Positions 22,390 through 34,435 of a stretch of DNA of 64,000 nt are shown here, piece after piece; the first letter of the stretch is position 1, and each line of letters opens with the position of its first letter. The translations under genes were made by a program, and so were the position numbers. The stretch is from Lathyrus oleraceus (Eukaryota; Streptophyta; Magnoliopsida; Fabales; Fabaceae): positions 248,737,575-248,801,574 of the forward strand of contig NC_066579.1 of the NCBI RefSeq assembly GCF_024323335.1, read 5' to 3'. Under the pieces are notes generated by a model, which had not been told where the DNA came from, did not search any database, and saw only the letters and a list, made by a program, of their open reading frames with translations.

Positions 22390-23242
22390 TATTGAATGTG
22401 TTTTTAGTGTCGGGTTTTTGTTATCGTCTCCACAGGGATTGTGAGATATCACCGCCTTTCGACAGTTGTTTTAACTCTTAGCTTAAGGTAACAATGGTTT
22501 TTGGTTTTAGTCACGATATCTTGCATAAAAGTGTAAGAAAATGCGGTAAAAGATTTGGTTTTAATATTTTAGAAATATTGCCAAAGTTAGGGTTCGACGA
22601 TCACTTTGCATGTATATGTTCGATCAACAAAGCTTATAAACTCCTTTAGATGATAAACTATTTCACAAAGTCCTCCCAATGTGTTTATCTCTATCACACA
22701 TTGTGAGTTTTCCCATTTTGATCCATTGTTTATCTCTAACACAATCTATCAAAATGACAACTTTTTGGTTCAACCTTATGGTGAACAAAATCATTCATTA
22801 CTATCTCTAGCTAACAAACAAGATTGGATGAAAACCTAGGTAAAAAGTTGGTAAACATCTCTCGATCATAAACCAACACAAAGAGTTTTCAATAAGAACA
22901 AAGTTTTCACCATATATTCACCATTAAAGAGTTTACAAATGAAGATCATCCCATTTACACACAAAGCTAATGATCATCTACATCTAACCTTGACAAAATG
23001 AAGAACTTAGCTACTCATTTTCATGGTAGCTTGGTCAACAAGTTTCGGAAGAAGGTTGATCAACATCCGAGTCGAATAATCGAGATTGGATGGGAATCCA
23101 CCTTCTTTTTGTGAAAGATTGTTAAGAGATGAAGAGAAATGATTTCTAGGTCACAAAAGATCTCTAGAGCAATGCTGGAAAAATATCTAAAAAGTACAAA
23201 AGTATGGAGGTGTAAAAGTATGGCTCCAAAAAGTAGCCCTTG

Positions 23243-23255
23243 CTACTTATAGAGC
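23243..23255 (-). promoter_or_regulatory. TATA box of B 3' LTR
   Basis: Minus strand GCTCTATAAGTAG, directly downstream of the dyad array. Confidence 0.55.
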
Positions 23256-23267
23256 TGCTACTGAGCT

Positions 23268-23665
23268 GTCATGCTCGCTAGGCGAGCAGAATGGCTCGCC
23301 TAGCGAGCCCCAAAATGAGGCACCTGAGGCACCTGCGCCCAAAGAAATAACCTCTGCCAGATTGGCATGTTCGCTAGGCGAACAAAACCTTCGCTAGGCG
23401 AAGCACACACTTCACCCTTCGCTCCAGTGAGCTTAGGAGGTTTTGCTACTGTAATTGCTCGCTGGGAGCTCGCTAATGGCTCGCCTAGCGAGTGAATGCT
23501 GGCTGCGCTTTTGGCCAAGTTTGGACGTGTTCGCTACACCCTTCGCTGGCAGCTCGCCTAGCAAGTTTGTTGATGTTTGCTACTGTAAAATACTGGAGCT
23601 CTTCGCTGGGCTCTCGCTGGGTGCTCGCCTAGCGAGCTCTTCGCCACAGCCCTCGCCTAGCGAGC
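23268..23665 (-). promoter_or_regulatory. CTCGCCTAGCGAG dyad array in B 3' LTR
   Basis: About eight sites in both orientations with arms CTCGC or TTCGC, a CTA or TAG centre and the matching arm (for example near 23273, 23292, 23370, 23389, 23477, 23551, 23623, 23651). The array sits upstream of the TATA box on the minus strand. It recurs at 34036-34435 and in internal clusters at 26740 and 27276. Confidence 0.6.
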
Positions 23666-23901
23666 AAGCTAATGAATGCATCCCTTTTTTTGGTCCCTTT
23701 GCCAACTTTCTTGTGGCTTCATTTTCTATTATTTCATGCCTAATTCTTGCACAATAACACACAAATCAAAGGTACCAAGATCGTTTATCATTGTATTGAA
23801 ATTCATCTAAAACAAAGGTGGTTTCGAACACTTTAGCAAGGAAATGGAGTGAAAGATGCCCATATTTGATAGCTCAAATAAGCACTTTTGGGTATCTAAC
23901 A

Positions 23902-23914
23902 ACTCTCCCCAACT
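23902..23914 (-). other. Polypurine tract of element B
   Basis: The minus strand reads GTTGGGGAGAGT directly before the 3' LTR start, where plus-strand DNA synthesis is primed. Confidence 0.75.
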
Positions 23915-25396
23915 AGATTCTTGCTTGTCCTCAAGCAAAGTATGCCTCTTGAAGGACAAGAGGATTTGCATTAAGAAAAAGGTTTCTCCGAAATCGGATA
24001 AAACGGCTCAAACACAAGCGAATCAGCAGATACAAATTTCCAATGGTTTGAATAAAATAATACACAAGAACTAAAACTTAGTAGCAATGCGAAATATGTA
24101 TCTATCCACAACAATATTATCTTGAATGAATCACCCTATCTCTCCTCTTCGAATAAGGATTGAAGAAATTACGCGTTTGCAACCGTGGGAATAATCTCAC
24201 TCTCCAACAAACAATGAAGAAATCAATTCAATTCATACAATGTCTAACAATTATAAATGGTAATGTGGAAGCACGAAGATCACTAAGGACTTTTCGGTTG
24301 AAGCTTAGTTAGGTTAACAAACAAGGGTCATTTCTAAGGCCATTGAAAACGAAATTGCTGATGCAAAAGAGACATTCATTGTACATTATTCACACATCTC
24401 AACTTCGTTCCATTTGTCTCTCATTTGAAACCTTCATAACTCTTATTTCACAACTCAATTTTTGTTTTTCACTATTTTTCTTCCAAGCAAGCATTCATTT
24501 TCATTTTCTCTATATATATATATATATTTTTTTCTTTCACATCATATTTACAAAACAGATGTTTCACTTTTCTATATTTTATATATATATTTTTCTTATG
24601 CTTGCTTGATTTTTCAAGAGTTATGGCACTTACCGATTCTCATTTTCGTTCTCCCCAACTTATTTCTTACTCACCCTAAGTGAATGCTCTTGACTTTTTA
24701 CGGCAAAAGAACAATTATCAAAATTTTCCGGGTTTCAAGAAAAAAGATTTTTGAAATCTCGCTTTATTTCAAGCTGAGATTCAACTGTTTAAGCTCAAAG
24801 GGGTTGACGAATACTCTCTCTGCTCACAGGTAAGTTGTATTTGGAACTGGTTGTGCTCGATAGAAAACAAGTGCCTTGATCATTTCTAATTGCTTCCACA
24901 TATTCACAATAATAAAAGACAAAGCATGAATCAAATGAATCAACAAAGCTTATTAGAATCCAGCATTTAAGTGTACAATGGAGGTTTCCTCACAATTTAT
25001 GGTTTTAAGTCCTAGATGAAACATTCATTCAATTATGTTGCAAAAAGACAATATTCAATTACAGAAAAGAGTAAAGTTCTTAATGCATTCTAAAATTCTA
25101 GCCGGAGGTAACCATGTACCTTAGCATTATTCACTTGTTTATTTTTATCATTGCCATCCAAGCTCGGATGCACCTTCATTGGATACTTCTTTGAGGAGCA
25201 ACCAATCTAGAAGGTTTGACACTCAACCAACCAAAAATTTATTAAAACAAACAAAATTTAAAACATAAATAATATTACTTCAAAATTTAAAATTGTTCAT
25301 GGGGGACAAAACACCCCAAAAGTACATAACCAACATCAAAATACACAAATCTGAAAATACAATAGAAATAAAACATAATATGAAAAATAAAATAAC
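23915..25396 (-). other. 3' non-coding part of element B
   Basis: About 1.5 kb between the downstream ORF and the PPT. AT-rich, with a TA microsatellite at 24511-24527 and poly-T tracts. I see no gene. Confidence 0.6.
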
Positions 25397-26649
25397 TTAG
25401 CCCTCCACGGACTCATAACCCTCATCAGTACCGGCTTCAGAACCGGTAGCCTCATCATCATCATCATCATCACCATCAGCAGCACCAGAAGAACCACCAG
25501 CACAAGCACCCGCCCCTCTCCAAACACAGGCTTGTCCACAAGCCAGCTAGCATGCTGCAGAAACTGCTCACGTGTCATCATAGAATGCTCTCCGGAGGGG
25601 TCGCGCATCTGCAACTGTAACAGCTGCATAGAATCGTGCATATCGAGCATGGCGCGCTGAGTTGCCTCCATCCAATCCCAGTTGTAGTTGCAGATAGCCT
25701 GCTGGAAAGGATCGGATCCTAGAGTAGAAGTACCAGGACCATCAGAAGGCCCGGTAACCTCAGCAGCTGAACTACTTCTTACATTCTTCGGTTTGCAATA
25801 CTTGGCCACGTATCGGTCATCAATGGGTGGAGGGATCCTTACTTGACCCCTAGAGGGTAGCCTCACCCTCGCTTGCAGGCACAAAGCCATGATTAGGTAA
25901 GGGAAAGCCAGGGGACAATTCACTCGTGCCCCCGACTTTAGCCCGCTTTCAATCACGGACTTCAGCTCAAAAGCAATAATCCTCGCCACATCAATCTGGA
26001 CGTTCGTGAGGATGCTGTGTACCAAGTGTGCCACTGGGATCGGCACGGTAGAAGTATGAGACTTGGGTGCGATGTTTGTAAGAACCAATAAAAGAATCAG
26101 TTGAGCCAAGGGAATCATGTCCTCCCTATGGTATCTCATGGGAACCCCAGATGGGTTCAGCTCAACTGATTTCCCTTTCAAAAGCATGGCAGCAGAAATC
26201 GAATCAGTATCCCGGTGAAGCCTTAAATCTTTGTGGTAGGTGTCTCTCTCCTCGGCTCCCAGATGGAGCGGTTCACCCAGGACACGGTTAATTGCATCCC
26301 GATCGAACGCAACAGGACGGCCGGACACTCTAGACGTCCATGTGAATGGCTCGTCGTCGTTCGGCAGTGCGTTCGCGTAGAACTCACGCACTGTTGCGAT
26401 ATCGTAATGCTCCAGGGGGGATATTAACCGATCCCACTTTTTGCTGTTAATCAACCCGGAGAATGTTCGGTTCGTGCCTTCAGGGTTGCTTAAAAATCTC
26501 TTTTCCGGCAAAATCTTTCGCTTTTCCAAAGCAATATATCTTGCGGCTTTCTTTGGCCCGACAAATTTGTCGGTGTCGAATTGTATTGGTACGGGACGGG
26601 AAGTGTTCCCGCCCTTTCTCTTTTTCGAAGCTCTGGACCTGGATTCCAT
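25397..26649 (-). CDS. Downstream ORF of element B, putative plant transposon protein type
   Basis: Starts at ATG 26649 (MESRSRASKKRKGG), chosen because a splice-acceptor-like TTTTTGCAG ends one base before it. The basic start could be a nuclear signal. The middle carries KKAARYIALEKRKILPEKRF, VREFYANALPNDDEPFTWTS and INRVLGEPLHL, which fit a domain common in plant retroelement ORFs of unknown role. As read, the tail after residue 375 is hydrophobic and ends at 25336. One base shift in a G run near 25518 gives instead an acidic GDDDDDEATGSEAG tail with a stop at 25397-25399. I take the acidic tail as original. It is not homologous to ORF3a or ORF3b by eye. Confidence 0.7.
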
Positions 26650-27070
26650 CTGCAAAAACATAGAGAGGAAACAACACAAACACAAAATAGATTAGAAAGC
26701 AAAACCAGAATTCCAACTACTATCATGGTCGTTGCTGCTTCGCCTAGCGAGAACCTAGCGAAGCTTCGCTACAGGTTCGCCTAGCGAAGTGGCAGCGAAT
26801 GCTCGCCACTGATTCGCCTAGCGAGTTGCTAGCGAATCTTACGGGTTTTTTGGTTCTGCTATGTTTACAGTGAAATTTTGGAAAAACCCAAGGTCTCATG
26901 GTATCTATTTCAGAACAAAATGATGTATCAAGAAAGGCATTGTTCTAATGTACATGCAAATCTACACCCACATGCAAAACCTAATGTACCCATTCCCCCA
27001 AATTCACCCTAAATTCATATGCATCAGAATTTACAAAGCTAGAACATAAAGAAATGGAATTAGGGCAAAC
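26650..27070 (-). other. Candidate 5'-leader intron of the B downstream ORF
   Basis: The minus strand reads CTAAG|GTTTGC at 27070 and TTTTTGCAG| at 26650, which would be a 421-base intron lying between the TATA box and the ATG. It contains a cluster of TTCGCCTAGCGAA-type sites at 26740-26838, which would be removed from mRNA. Confidence 0.5.
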
Positions 27071-27200
27071 CTTAGTGAAAGAGATTGATTGAATTTGAAG
27101 TGCAGTGAGGTTTGCAATGCAATGTAACCGTTTAGGGTTTGAGTGAGATGAAAAGTGAGAGAGTGTTTGTTAGAGTTGTTTGTGAGTGCTTCAGTTCAAA

Positions 27201-27211
27201 GTTTATAAAAA
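27201..27211 (-). promoter_or_regulatory. Internal TATA box of element B
   Basis: Minus strand TTTTTATAAAC, about 75 bases after an array of dyad sites and about 130 bases before the candidate donor site. The leader between is C/A-rich with CTCTCTCACTT. Confidence 0.55.
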
Positions 27212-27275
27212 AGAAAAATTGCACTTGGGCCCAAAAGAGTGGCCTGCTGAGAATTAAATGAGTGCTGCCACGCAG

Positions 27276-27352
27276 CGCTCGCTGCTGCTTCGCCTAGCGA
27301 GCAGCTAGCGAATCCGCTCGCTACTGCTTCGCCTAGCGAGCAGCTAGCGAGC
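27276..27352 (-). promoter_or_regulatory. Internal dyad array of element B
   Basis: Two tandem units of about 40 bases, each with GCTCGCT.CTGCTTCGCC and TAGCGAGCAGCTAGCGA. The sites match those of the B LTR and stand upstream of the internal TATA box on the minus strand. Confidence 0.6.
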
Positions 27353-27518
27353 ATGACAGAATTTGCTTTTTCAAAAATAGCATTCCTGGTACATTCAGCC
27401 AGGTCTTAACAATTGGAATCCCAATACGACACCACAGAAAAACTGTAAATACTTACAATGTTGGGGTGCCTCCCAACAAACGCTTGTTTAACGTCGGATA
27501 AGCTCGACGGTGCGATGC

Positions 27519-28250
27519 TCACAAAGGAGCATCCAAAGAAATAGCACAGCTCTCGCGATCCACATGACCGCCGAGATAAACCTTCAAACGTTGGCCATTA
27601 ACGGTCCAACTCTCCTTCTTTTCCATGTCCTCAATGACAATAGCTCCGTACTCCTTCACTTCTTTGACCCGAAATGGCCCGGACCATTTTGATTTCAACT
27701 TTTCGGGGAATAACTTCAACCTGGAATTGAACAATAGGACCAACTGTCCGGGCACAAATTCTTTCTTTCGAAGCTTTTTGTCATGATATTTTTTTACCTT
27801 TTCTTTGTACAACCAACTTGAGTGATATGCGGCATTGCGCATCTCTTCAGACTTAAGCAGTTGCACCTTCCTTTTCTCACCGGCCAAATCCTTTTCAAAA
27901 TTTAAAAATTTCAGAGCCCACAAGGCTTTGTGCTCCAATTCGACCGGCAAATGGCAAGTTTTACCAAACACCAATTGAAAAGGAGTGAGCCCAATTGGAG
28001 CTTTAAAGGCGGTACGGTATGCCCATAACGCTTCATCCAATTTTTGTGACCACTCTTTTTTCAAATTTGACACAGTTTTTTCGAGAATTCTCTTAATCTC
28101 TCGATTAGAGACCTCGGCTTGCCCATTAGCCTGTGGGTGATACGGAGTTGCCACTCTGTGTGATACACCGTAATGTTTTAAAATGCTTTCCAACGGTGCA
28201 TTACAAAAGTGTGACCCTCCGTCACTTATCAACACTCGGGGGGTTCCGAA
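27519..28250 (-). CDS. Integrase C-terminal half of element B
   Basis: Continues the pol frame after a one-base break near 28250. It has the second catalytic Asp (LISDGGSHF), the catalytic Glu ([12 protein letters not shown]), and a C-terminal part with [20 protein letters not shown]. Restoring one C in the run at the break would bring PRFGTP into line with the same place in element A. The stop is at 27519. It is otherwise whole, and the first catalytic Asp is in the upstream frame. Confidence 0.88.
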   Translation of the reverse strand, partial: FGTPRVLISDGGSHFCNAPLESILKHYGVSHRVATPYHPQANGQAEVSNREIKRILEKTVSNLKKEWSQKLDEALWAYRTAFKAPIGLTPFQLVFGKTCHLPVELEHKALWALKFLNFEKDLAGEKRKVQLLKSEEMRNAAYHSSWLYKEKVKKYHDKKLRKKEFVPGQLVLLFNSRLKLFPEKLKSKWSGPFRVKEVKEYGAIVIEDMEKKESWTVNGQRLKVYLGGHVDRESCAISLDAPL

Positions 28251-31200
28251 ACGGGAAATATGTTTTTCTTCAAAAAAATTATTACCGTTTTCGCATCCGC
28301 CCGAGGTGAGGCAATCGCCTCAACCCACTTAGAAACGTAATCAACTGCGACAAGCATATACTCGTTACCATAAGAGGGTGGGAATGGTCCTACAAAATCG
28401 ATGCCCCAACAATCAAATACTTCGACCTCTTGGATGTTTTGGAGAGGCATCTCGTCTCTCTTACCAATCCCACCGCTTCTCTGGCAACTATCACAACTTT
28501 GCGCATGGGTATGTGCGTCTTTGAAAATAGTGGGCCAATAAAATCCTGACTGAAGGATTTTAGTGGCCGTTCTCACCCCATTATAGTGTCCGCCGTAAGG
28601 CGAGTTGTGACAATGCCAAAGGATGCTCTGGGCTTCATCGCCAGTAACGCATCTCCTTAAAAGGTTATCACTACCCAACTTAAACAAGTACGGGTCATCC
28701 CATACGTAATACTTGGCATCCGAAAGAAACTTCCTTTTTTGGTTCGAAGTTAGGTCGGGAGGCACAAAACCACTAGCCTTGTGGTTCGCAAAGTCTGCAA
28801 ACCACGGCCTAACTTGAATTTTGAAATGTTTTTCATCAGGAAACTCTTCCCGGATTTCCTTCTCTGAAGCGGTAACCTCCACATTAACTAAGCGAGATAA
28901 GTGATCTGCCACCAAATTTTCTGATCCTTTCTTGTCTTTGATTTCAACATCAAATTCTTGCAACAAGAGGATCCAACGGATGAGCCTTTGCTTCGAATCC
29001 GGTTTGGTGAGCAAATATTTAATCGCCGAGTGGTCGGTATACACTACGACTTTAGACCCTATAAGATAAGACCTAAACTTTTCAAGCGCATACACTATCG
29101 CAAGTAATTCTTTTTCAGTGGTGGCATAGTTGATTTGAGCCTCATTAAGAACTTTACTTGCGTAATGTATCGCATGAAAATTTTTCTCTTTTCGTTGGCC
29201 TAATACCGCTCTGATTGCATAGTCGCTCGCATCACACATTAGCTCAAAATTTAAATTCCAATTTGGAGCGACTATAATTGGAGCGGTAACTAATTTTTCT
29301 TTCAAAGTATCAAAAGCTTGCAAACATTCATCGGTTAATAGAAATACCTGGTCCTTAGCTAGCAAATTACTCAAAGGCTTAGCTACCTTTGAGAAGTCTT
29401 TGATAAAGCGCCGATAGAACCCGGCGTGCCCCAAAAAGCTCCGGATTCCCTTCACATTCACCGGAGGAGGTAACTTTTCAATCACTTCAACCTTAGCACG
29501 ATCAACTTCAAGCCCTCTTGAAGAGACTTTATGGCCAAGCACTATCCCCTCGGTCACCATGAAGTGGCATTTCTCCCAATTAAGCACAAGATTGGTCTTC
29601 ACACATCTTTCAAGCACCATTTTCAAGTTTGCCAAGCATAAACTAAAGGAACCACCAAATACCGAGAAGTCATCCATGAAGACTTCCATTGTTTTCTCAA
29701 TAAGGTCGGCAAAAATGGCTTGCACACATCTTTGGAAAGTCGCTGGTGCATTGCACAACCCAAAGGGCATTTTTCGGTATGCGAAAACTCCAAACGGACA
29801 TGTGAAAGCCGTCTTTTCATGATCGGCCGGGTCAACCGCAATTTGGTTATACCCGGAATAGCCATCCAAGAAACAATAGTATTGTTGCCCCGAGAGTCTT
29901 TCGAGCATTTGATCCATGAACGGGAGTGGGAAATGATCTTTTCGAGTTGCGATATTCAACCGCCTATAATCAATACACATTCGCCACCCCGTTGCAACTT
30001 TAGTAGGGATCAACTCATCCTTGTCATTTCGGATCACGGTAATTCCACCTTTCTTCGGAACCACATGGACAGGACTAACCCATGGACTATCCGAAATCGG
30101 GTAAATCATTCCCGCATCCAACAACTTGACAACTTCCTTTCTAACAACCTCCTTCATAGTAGGATTTAAGCGGCATTGTGTTTGAGCTACCGGCTTAAAA
30201 TCCTCTTCCATTAAGATCTTGTGCATACAATAGGAAGGACTAATTCCTTTTAGATCGGAAAGATTCCAACCCATGGCTTCTTGATTCTTATTTAGCACAT
30301 TGATCAAACGGGTTTCTTCATCATTTGACAAAAGGTTGCTTATGATGATCGGCTTTGCTTCGGTCTCATCTAGGAATACATACTTCAAAGTAGAAGGTAA
30401 CATTTTCAATTCAATAGGCGCTTTTTCGTCATTAACCTCCTTCTTCAAGTCTTCTTCCTCCACTTCCCACGGTTGTAGTTCATTTAAACCATCAAGTTCC
30501 CTTAAGCATTCATCAAGAGCTTGCTCTTCTTCAGCTGTGAAAACTTCAAATGAGTCGTCAAGAGCTAACTCCATAGGAGATATCTCATGAATATGCTTAG
30601 AAACCTCCAAAATTGCCTCTTCGATCACATCGATGCGAAAGTTATCACTTCTATCTTTTGAATGCTTCATTGCTTCGAATAGATCGAATGTAACTTCTTC
30701 ATTTTGGACTCTCACCTTCATCAAACCGTCATCAACGTCTATCATCATGCGCGCGGTTTTCATGAACGGTCGGCCCAGAATGAGCGGAGCATCATCATCC
30801 TCTTCCATATCAATAACAATAAAATCGACCGGGAAAAAGAATTTGTCGACTTTAACCAAAACATCTTGGGCTACGCCATGAGGATGGGTAGTCGACTTAT
30901 CGGCCAATTGCAACGTCATCCGGATGGACTTAATTTCAATGTTGCCAAGCCTCTTTACAATAGACAATGGTATAAGATTAATGCTTGACCCCAAATCAAT
31001 TAGTCCTTTTCCGACATAGATATCACCAATTTTAACCGGCAAAGTAACTCGTCCCAGATCAACCTCTTTTTTCGGAAGCGTCCTTTGAATAATTGCACTA
31101 CAGCTCGCATCTAGGACAATGGTCTCCGGTTCCGTATACCTCCGCTTTTTTGTAAGTATGTCCTTCATGAATTTGGCATACTTGGGCATTTGCTCCAAGG

Positions 31201-33031
31201 CTTCGGCAAACGGAATGTTGATTTGCAATTGTTTAAAAATATCCATGAACCGGGCGTAATGCCGTTCATTCTCCCTTTTAGATGGAGCATGTGGATAAGG
31301 AAGGTTTTGGATTGGAGTAGCGCTTACTACCTCCTTTCCTTTAGCAACTCTAGAACTTCTCGCTCTTTTCTTTTTCACTTCCTCCCCCATTACTTCATCA
31401 CTCTTATTTTTCTCAATTTCCACACTTTCTTTCTTTTCAACTTCACCATTCTTTTCGTTCTTTTCTTCTTCCTCCTCACTCCACTCCCCCACTTCACCAT
31501 CAATATTTTCCTCCAATATTTCCTCCTCATTTTTTTTCTTTTCCTCTCTTTGTTCACTCTCATCTCTTTTTTTATTCTCACTAATCAACTCCCTCCCACT
31601 TCTTGTCGTGATCGCTTTACAATGCTCCTTAGGATTTGTTTGCGTGTTCGCCGAAAAGGAAAGACCGGGTTGTTGTTCCGCTAGTTGCTTAGCAAGTTGT
31701 CCAACTTGAGTCTCGAGATTTTTAATTTCCGCATCGTTGCTCTTTTGATTAGCCATTGACATTTGCATAAATTGTGTCAATGTCTCTTCTAATTTTGAAG
31801 TTACGACCGGTGGTTGTTGAGGTTGATAAGGATTTTGGGGAGGGTTTTGACGGCTAGAAGAACCACCCCCATAACCTTGGTTATGGTAATAGTTACTCCT
31901 AGGTTGGAACCCTTGATTCCCTTGGAAGTGTTGTTGTTGATTTTGAGGATGTGGTTGATAAGGTTGTTGTTGTTGTTGTCTCGGTTGGTAGTCTCGTTGG
32001 TTCGCCATGTAGTTTACTTCTTCGAACCCGGGAGGTGGACAAAATCCGGTGTCATGTTCACCTTTGCAAAGCTCACAACAAGCTATTTGTTTAGCTTTTG
32101 AAGGTTCTCTCAACTCTTTTATTTGCTGCGTTAAGAGTTCCACTTGTTGTGAAATGAGTTTGTTTTGGGCAAGGATGGCATCGTTCGTCCCAAGTTCAAG
32201 CACTCCCGGCTTCTTCAAAGAGTTGCCTCTACTTTGGCTTTGAAGATCATTTAGAGCCATTCGATTTATGATATTTGTAGCTTCTTCGGCGCTTTTAGAC
32301 AATAAAGAACCACCCGAGGTAGCATCCAACAAAGTCTTGCAATTTGGTTGAAGTCCATTTTTGAAAATATGGATTTGAGTCAATTCATCAAAACCATGCC
32401 CTTTACACTTCCGAAGCATGGATTTGAATCTTTCCCACGCCTCATTTAATGATTCGTTGGTTCCTTTGGAAAACACTGAGATGGCCGTCTTGGATTCCAT
32501 GAACCGGTTGTGGGAGAAAAATCTTTCGATGAACTTCTCTTCCAACACGTTCCAATCTGTCATGACGGCTGGTGTTTGATCTAAGTACCAATCTTTTGCT
32601 TTGCCGAGCGAAGCGTGGGGAAATAACATTCTGAATAACGGTAGCTCTTGAGCTTGATCAACTCCGGCCGCCAATGCTATCTCGTAAAATTTGGTGAGAA
32701 AAGCAAAGGGATCTTCATGGTCCATTCCGGTTAATGGACTTCCATATAGTAAATTAAGAGTTCCCAATTTCATCTCGGCTTGCCTTCCCGTGTGGTTGGC
32801 AAACTGAGCAGTATTCCTTGGACTGTTTACACATGGAGTGGAAATGGGCGGTGGTGGTGGTTCTATGATAGGTATGAACGGTGGTGGATGTGTGGTAGAA
32901 GAACTTTCTCCTTGTTCTTGTCGTTGTCTAGCCTGTTGCCTCCTTCGTCTCGTTCTGCTATTCAGCCTCCTTGCAGTTCTTTCGATCTTGGGATCAAAAA
33001 GAAGTTCGTCCACAGGAATCTGCCCTCGCAT
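28229..33031 (-). CDS. gag-pol of element B
   Basis: A single frame of about 1,600 codons from ATG 33031 ([15 protein letters not shown]); an earlier in-frame ATG at 33079 is in the leader. Gag capsid domain about residues 90-260. Zinc knuckle [14 protein letters not shown] near 320, with three residues between the second Cys and His where four are usual. Then a long acidic, charged stretch. Protease [12 protein letters not shown] near 677. RT with [20 protein letters not shown] and [10 protein letters not shown] near 1120. RNase H from MCDASDYAI near 1265. Integrase zinc end [13 protein letters not shown] near 1470 and first core Asp in WGIDFVGPF near 1541. The frame ends early because of the break near 28250. 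Confidence 0.93.
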   Translation of the reverse strand: MRGQIPVDELLFDPKIERTARRLNSRTRRRRQQARQRQEQGESSSTTHPPPFIPIIEPPPPPISTPCVNSPRNTAQFANHTGRQAEMKLGTLNLLYGSPLTGMDHEDPFAFLTKFYEIALAAGVDQAQELPLFRMLFPHASLGKAKDWYLDQTPAVMTDWNVLEEKFIERFFSHNRFMESKTAISVFSKGTNESLNEAWERFKSMLRKCKGHGFDELTQIHIFKNGLQPNCKTLLDATSGGSLLSKSAEEATNIINRMALNDLQSQSRGNSLKKPGVLELGTNDAILAQNKLISQQVELLTQQIKELREPSKAKQIACCELCKGEHDTGFCPPPGFEEVNYMANQRDYQPRQQQQQPYQPHPQNQQQHFQGNQGFQPRSNYYHNQGYGGGSSSRQNPPQNPYQPQQPPVVTSKLEETLTQFMQMSMANQKSNDAEIKNLETQVGQLAKQLAEQQPGLSFSANTQTNPKEHCKAITTRSGRELISENKKRDESEQREEKKKNEEEILEENIDGEVGEWSEEEEEKNEKNGEVEKKESVEIEKNKSDEVMGEEVKKKRARSSRVAKGKEVVSATPIQNLPYPHAPSKRENERHYARFMDIFKQLQINIPFAEALEQMPKYAKFMKDILTKKRRYTEPETIVLDASCSAIIQRTLPKKEVDLGRVTLPVKIGDIYVGKGLIDLGSSINLIPLSIVKRLGNIEIKSIRMTLQLADKSTTHPHGVAQDVLVKVDKFFFPVDFIVIDMEEDDDAPLILGRPFMKTARMMIDVDDGLMKVRVQNEEVTFDLFEAMKHSKDRSDNFRIDVIEEAILEVSKHIHEISPMELALDDSFEVFTAEEEQALDECLRELDGLNELQPWEVEEEDLKKEVNDEKAPIELKMLPSTLKYVFLDETEAKPIIISNLLSNDEETRLINVLNKNQEAMGWNLSDLKGISPSYCMHKILMEEDFKPVAQTQCRLNPTMKEVVRKEVVKLLDAGMIYPISDSPWVSPVHVVPKKGGITVIRNDKDELIPTKVATGWRMCIDYRRLNIATRKDHFPLPFMDQMLERLSGQQYYCFLDGYSGYNQIAVDPADHEKTAFTCPFGVFAYRKMPFGLCNAPATFQRCVQAIFADLIEKTMEVFMDDFSVFGGSFSLCLANLKMVLERCVKTNLVLNWEKCHFMVTEGIVLGHKVSSRGLEVDRAKVEVIEKLPPPVNVKGIRSFLGHAGFYRRFIKDFSKVAKPLSNLLAKDQVFLLTDECLQAFDTLKEKLVTAPIIVAPNWNLNFELMCDASDYAIRAVLGQRKEKNFHAIHYASKVLNEAQINYATTEKELLAIVYALEKFRSYLIGSKVVVYTDHSAIKYLLTKPDSKQRLIRWILLLQEFDVEIKDKKGSENLVADHLSRLVNVEVTASEKEIREEFPDEKHFKIQVRPWFADFANHKASGFVPPDLTSNQKRKFLSDAKYYVWDDPYLFKLGSDNLLRRCVTGDEAQSILWHCHNSPYGGHYNGVRTATKILQSGFYWPTIFKDAHTHAQSCDSCQRSGGIGKRDEMPLQNIQEVEVFDCWGIDFVGPFPPSYGNEYMLVAVDYVSKWVEAIASPRADAKTVIIFLKKNIFPVSEPPEC

Positions 33032-33136
33032 AAAACGAAAGCTGCACACTAAACCAAACAAATTACAAGTACAAGTCAAAAATTCGAAAGCTAAAAATTA
33101 AGCAACTATTGCGATGCTCGCAATATCAATTCACAA

Positions 33137-33154
33137 TCCCCGGCAACTGCGCCA
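33137..33154 (-). other. Primer binding site of element B
   Basis: Minus strand TGGCGCAGTTGCCGGGGA, three bases after the 5' LTR. It matches the A PBS with one change. Confidence 0.82.
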
Positions 33155-34010
33155 TTTTGTTGAATGTGTTTTTAGTGTCGGGTTTTTGTTATCGTCTCCA
33201 TAGGGATTGTGAGATATCACCGCCTTTCGATAGTTGTTTTAACTCTTAGCTTAAGGTAACAATGGTTTTTGGTTTTAGTCACGGTATCTTGCATAAAAGT
33301 GTAAGAAAATGCGGTAAAAGATTTGGTTTTAATATTTGAGAAATATTGCCAAAGTTAGGGTTCGACGATCACTTTGCATGTATATGTTCGATCAACAAAG
33401 CTTATAAACTCCTTTAGATGATAAACTATTTCACAAAGTCCTCCCAATGTGTTTATCTCTAACACACATTGTGAGTTTTCCCATTTTGATCCATTGTTTA
33501 TCTCTAACACAATCTATCAAAATGACAACTTTTTGGTTCAACCTTATGGTGAACAAAATCATTCATTACTATCTCTAGCTAACAAACAAGATTGGATGAA
33601 AACCTAGGTAAAGAGTTGGTAAACATCTCTCGATCATAAACCAACACAAAGAGTTTTCAATAAGAACAAAGTTTTCACCATGTATTCACCATTAAAGAGT
33701 TTACAAGTGAAGATCATCCCATTTACACACAAAGCTAATGATCATCTACATCTAACCTTGACAAAATGAAGAACTTAGCTACTCATTTTCATGGTAGCTT
33801 GGTCAACAAGTTTCGGAAGAAGGTTGATCAACATCCGAGTCGAATAATCGAGATTGGATGGGAATCCACCTTCTTTTTGTGAAAGATTGTTAAGAGATGA
33901 AGAGAAATGATTTCTAGGTCACAAAAGATCTTTAGAGCAATGCTGGAAAAATATCTAAAAAGTACAAAAGTATGGAGGTGTAAAAGTATGGTTCCAAAAA
34001 GTAGCCCTTG

Positions 34011-34020
34011 CTACTTATAG
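34011..34020 (-). promoter_or_regulatory. TATA box of B 5' LTR
   Basis: Minus strand CTATAAGTAG, the promoter expected to drive full-length B RNA. Confidence 0.6.
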
Positions 34021-34035
34021 AGTTGCTACTGAGCT

Positions 34036-34435
34036 GTCATGCTCGCTAGGCGAGCAGAATGGCTCGCCTAGCGAGCCCCAAAATGAGGCACCTGAGGCAC
34101 CTGCGCCCAAAGAAATAACCTCTGCCAGATTGGCATGTTCGCTAGGCGAACAAAACCTTCGCTAGGCGAAGCACACGCTTCACCCTTCGCTCCAGCGAGC
34201 TTAGGAGGTTTTGCTACTGTAATTGCTCGCTGGGAGCTCGCTAATGGCTCGCCTAGCGAGTGAGTGCTGGCTGCGCTTTTGGCCAAGTTTGGACGTGTTC
34301 GCTACACCCTTCACTGGCTGCTCGCCTAGCGAGTTTGTTGATGTTTGCTACTGTAAAATACTGGAGCTCTTCGCTGGGCTCTCGTTGGGTGCTCGCCTAG
34401 CGAGCTCTTCGCCACAGCCCTCGCCTAGCGAGCAA
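34036..34435 (-). promoter_or_regulatory. CTCGCCTAGCGAG dyad array in B 5' LTR
   Basis: Same set of sites as in the 3' LTR, upstream of the TATA box; a few sites differ by one base between the two LTRs. Confidence 0.6.

Larger units (their letters stand above)
22390..23901 (-). repeat. 3' LTR of element B
   Basis: The minus strand starts TGTTAGATACCC at 23901 and ends ...CATTCAATA at 22390; the sister LTR ends ...CATTCAACA, so one terminal base has mutated. Confidence 0.92.

Noticed and set aside
23268..23665. CRISPR-like array of short repeats
   Set aside because: Spacing and orientation are irregular, the sequence is in a plant LTR, and both LTRs share the same sites.
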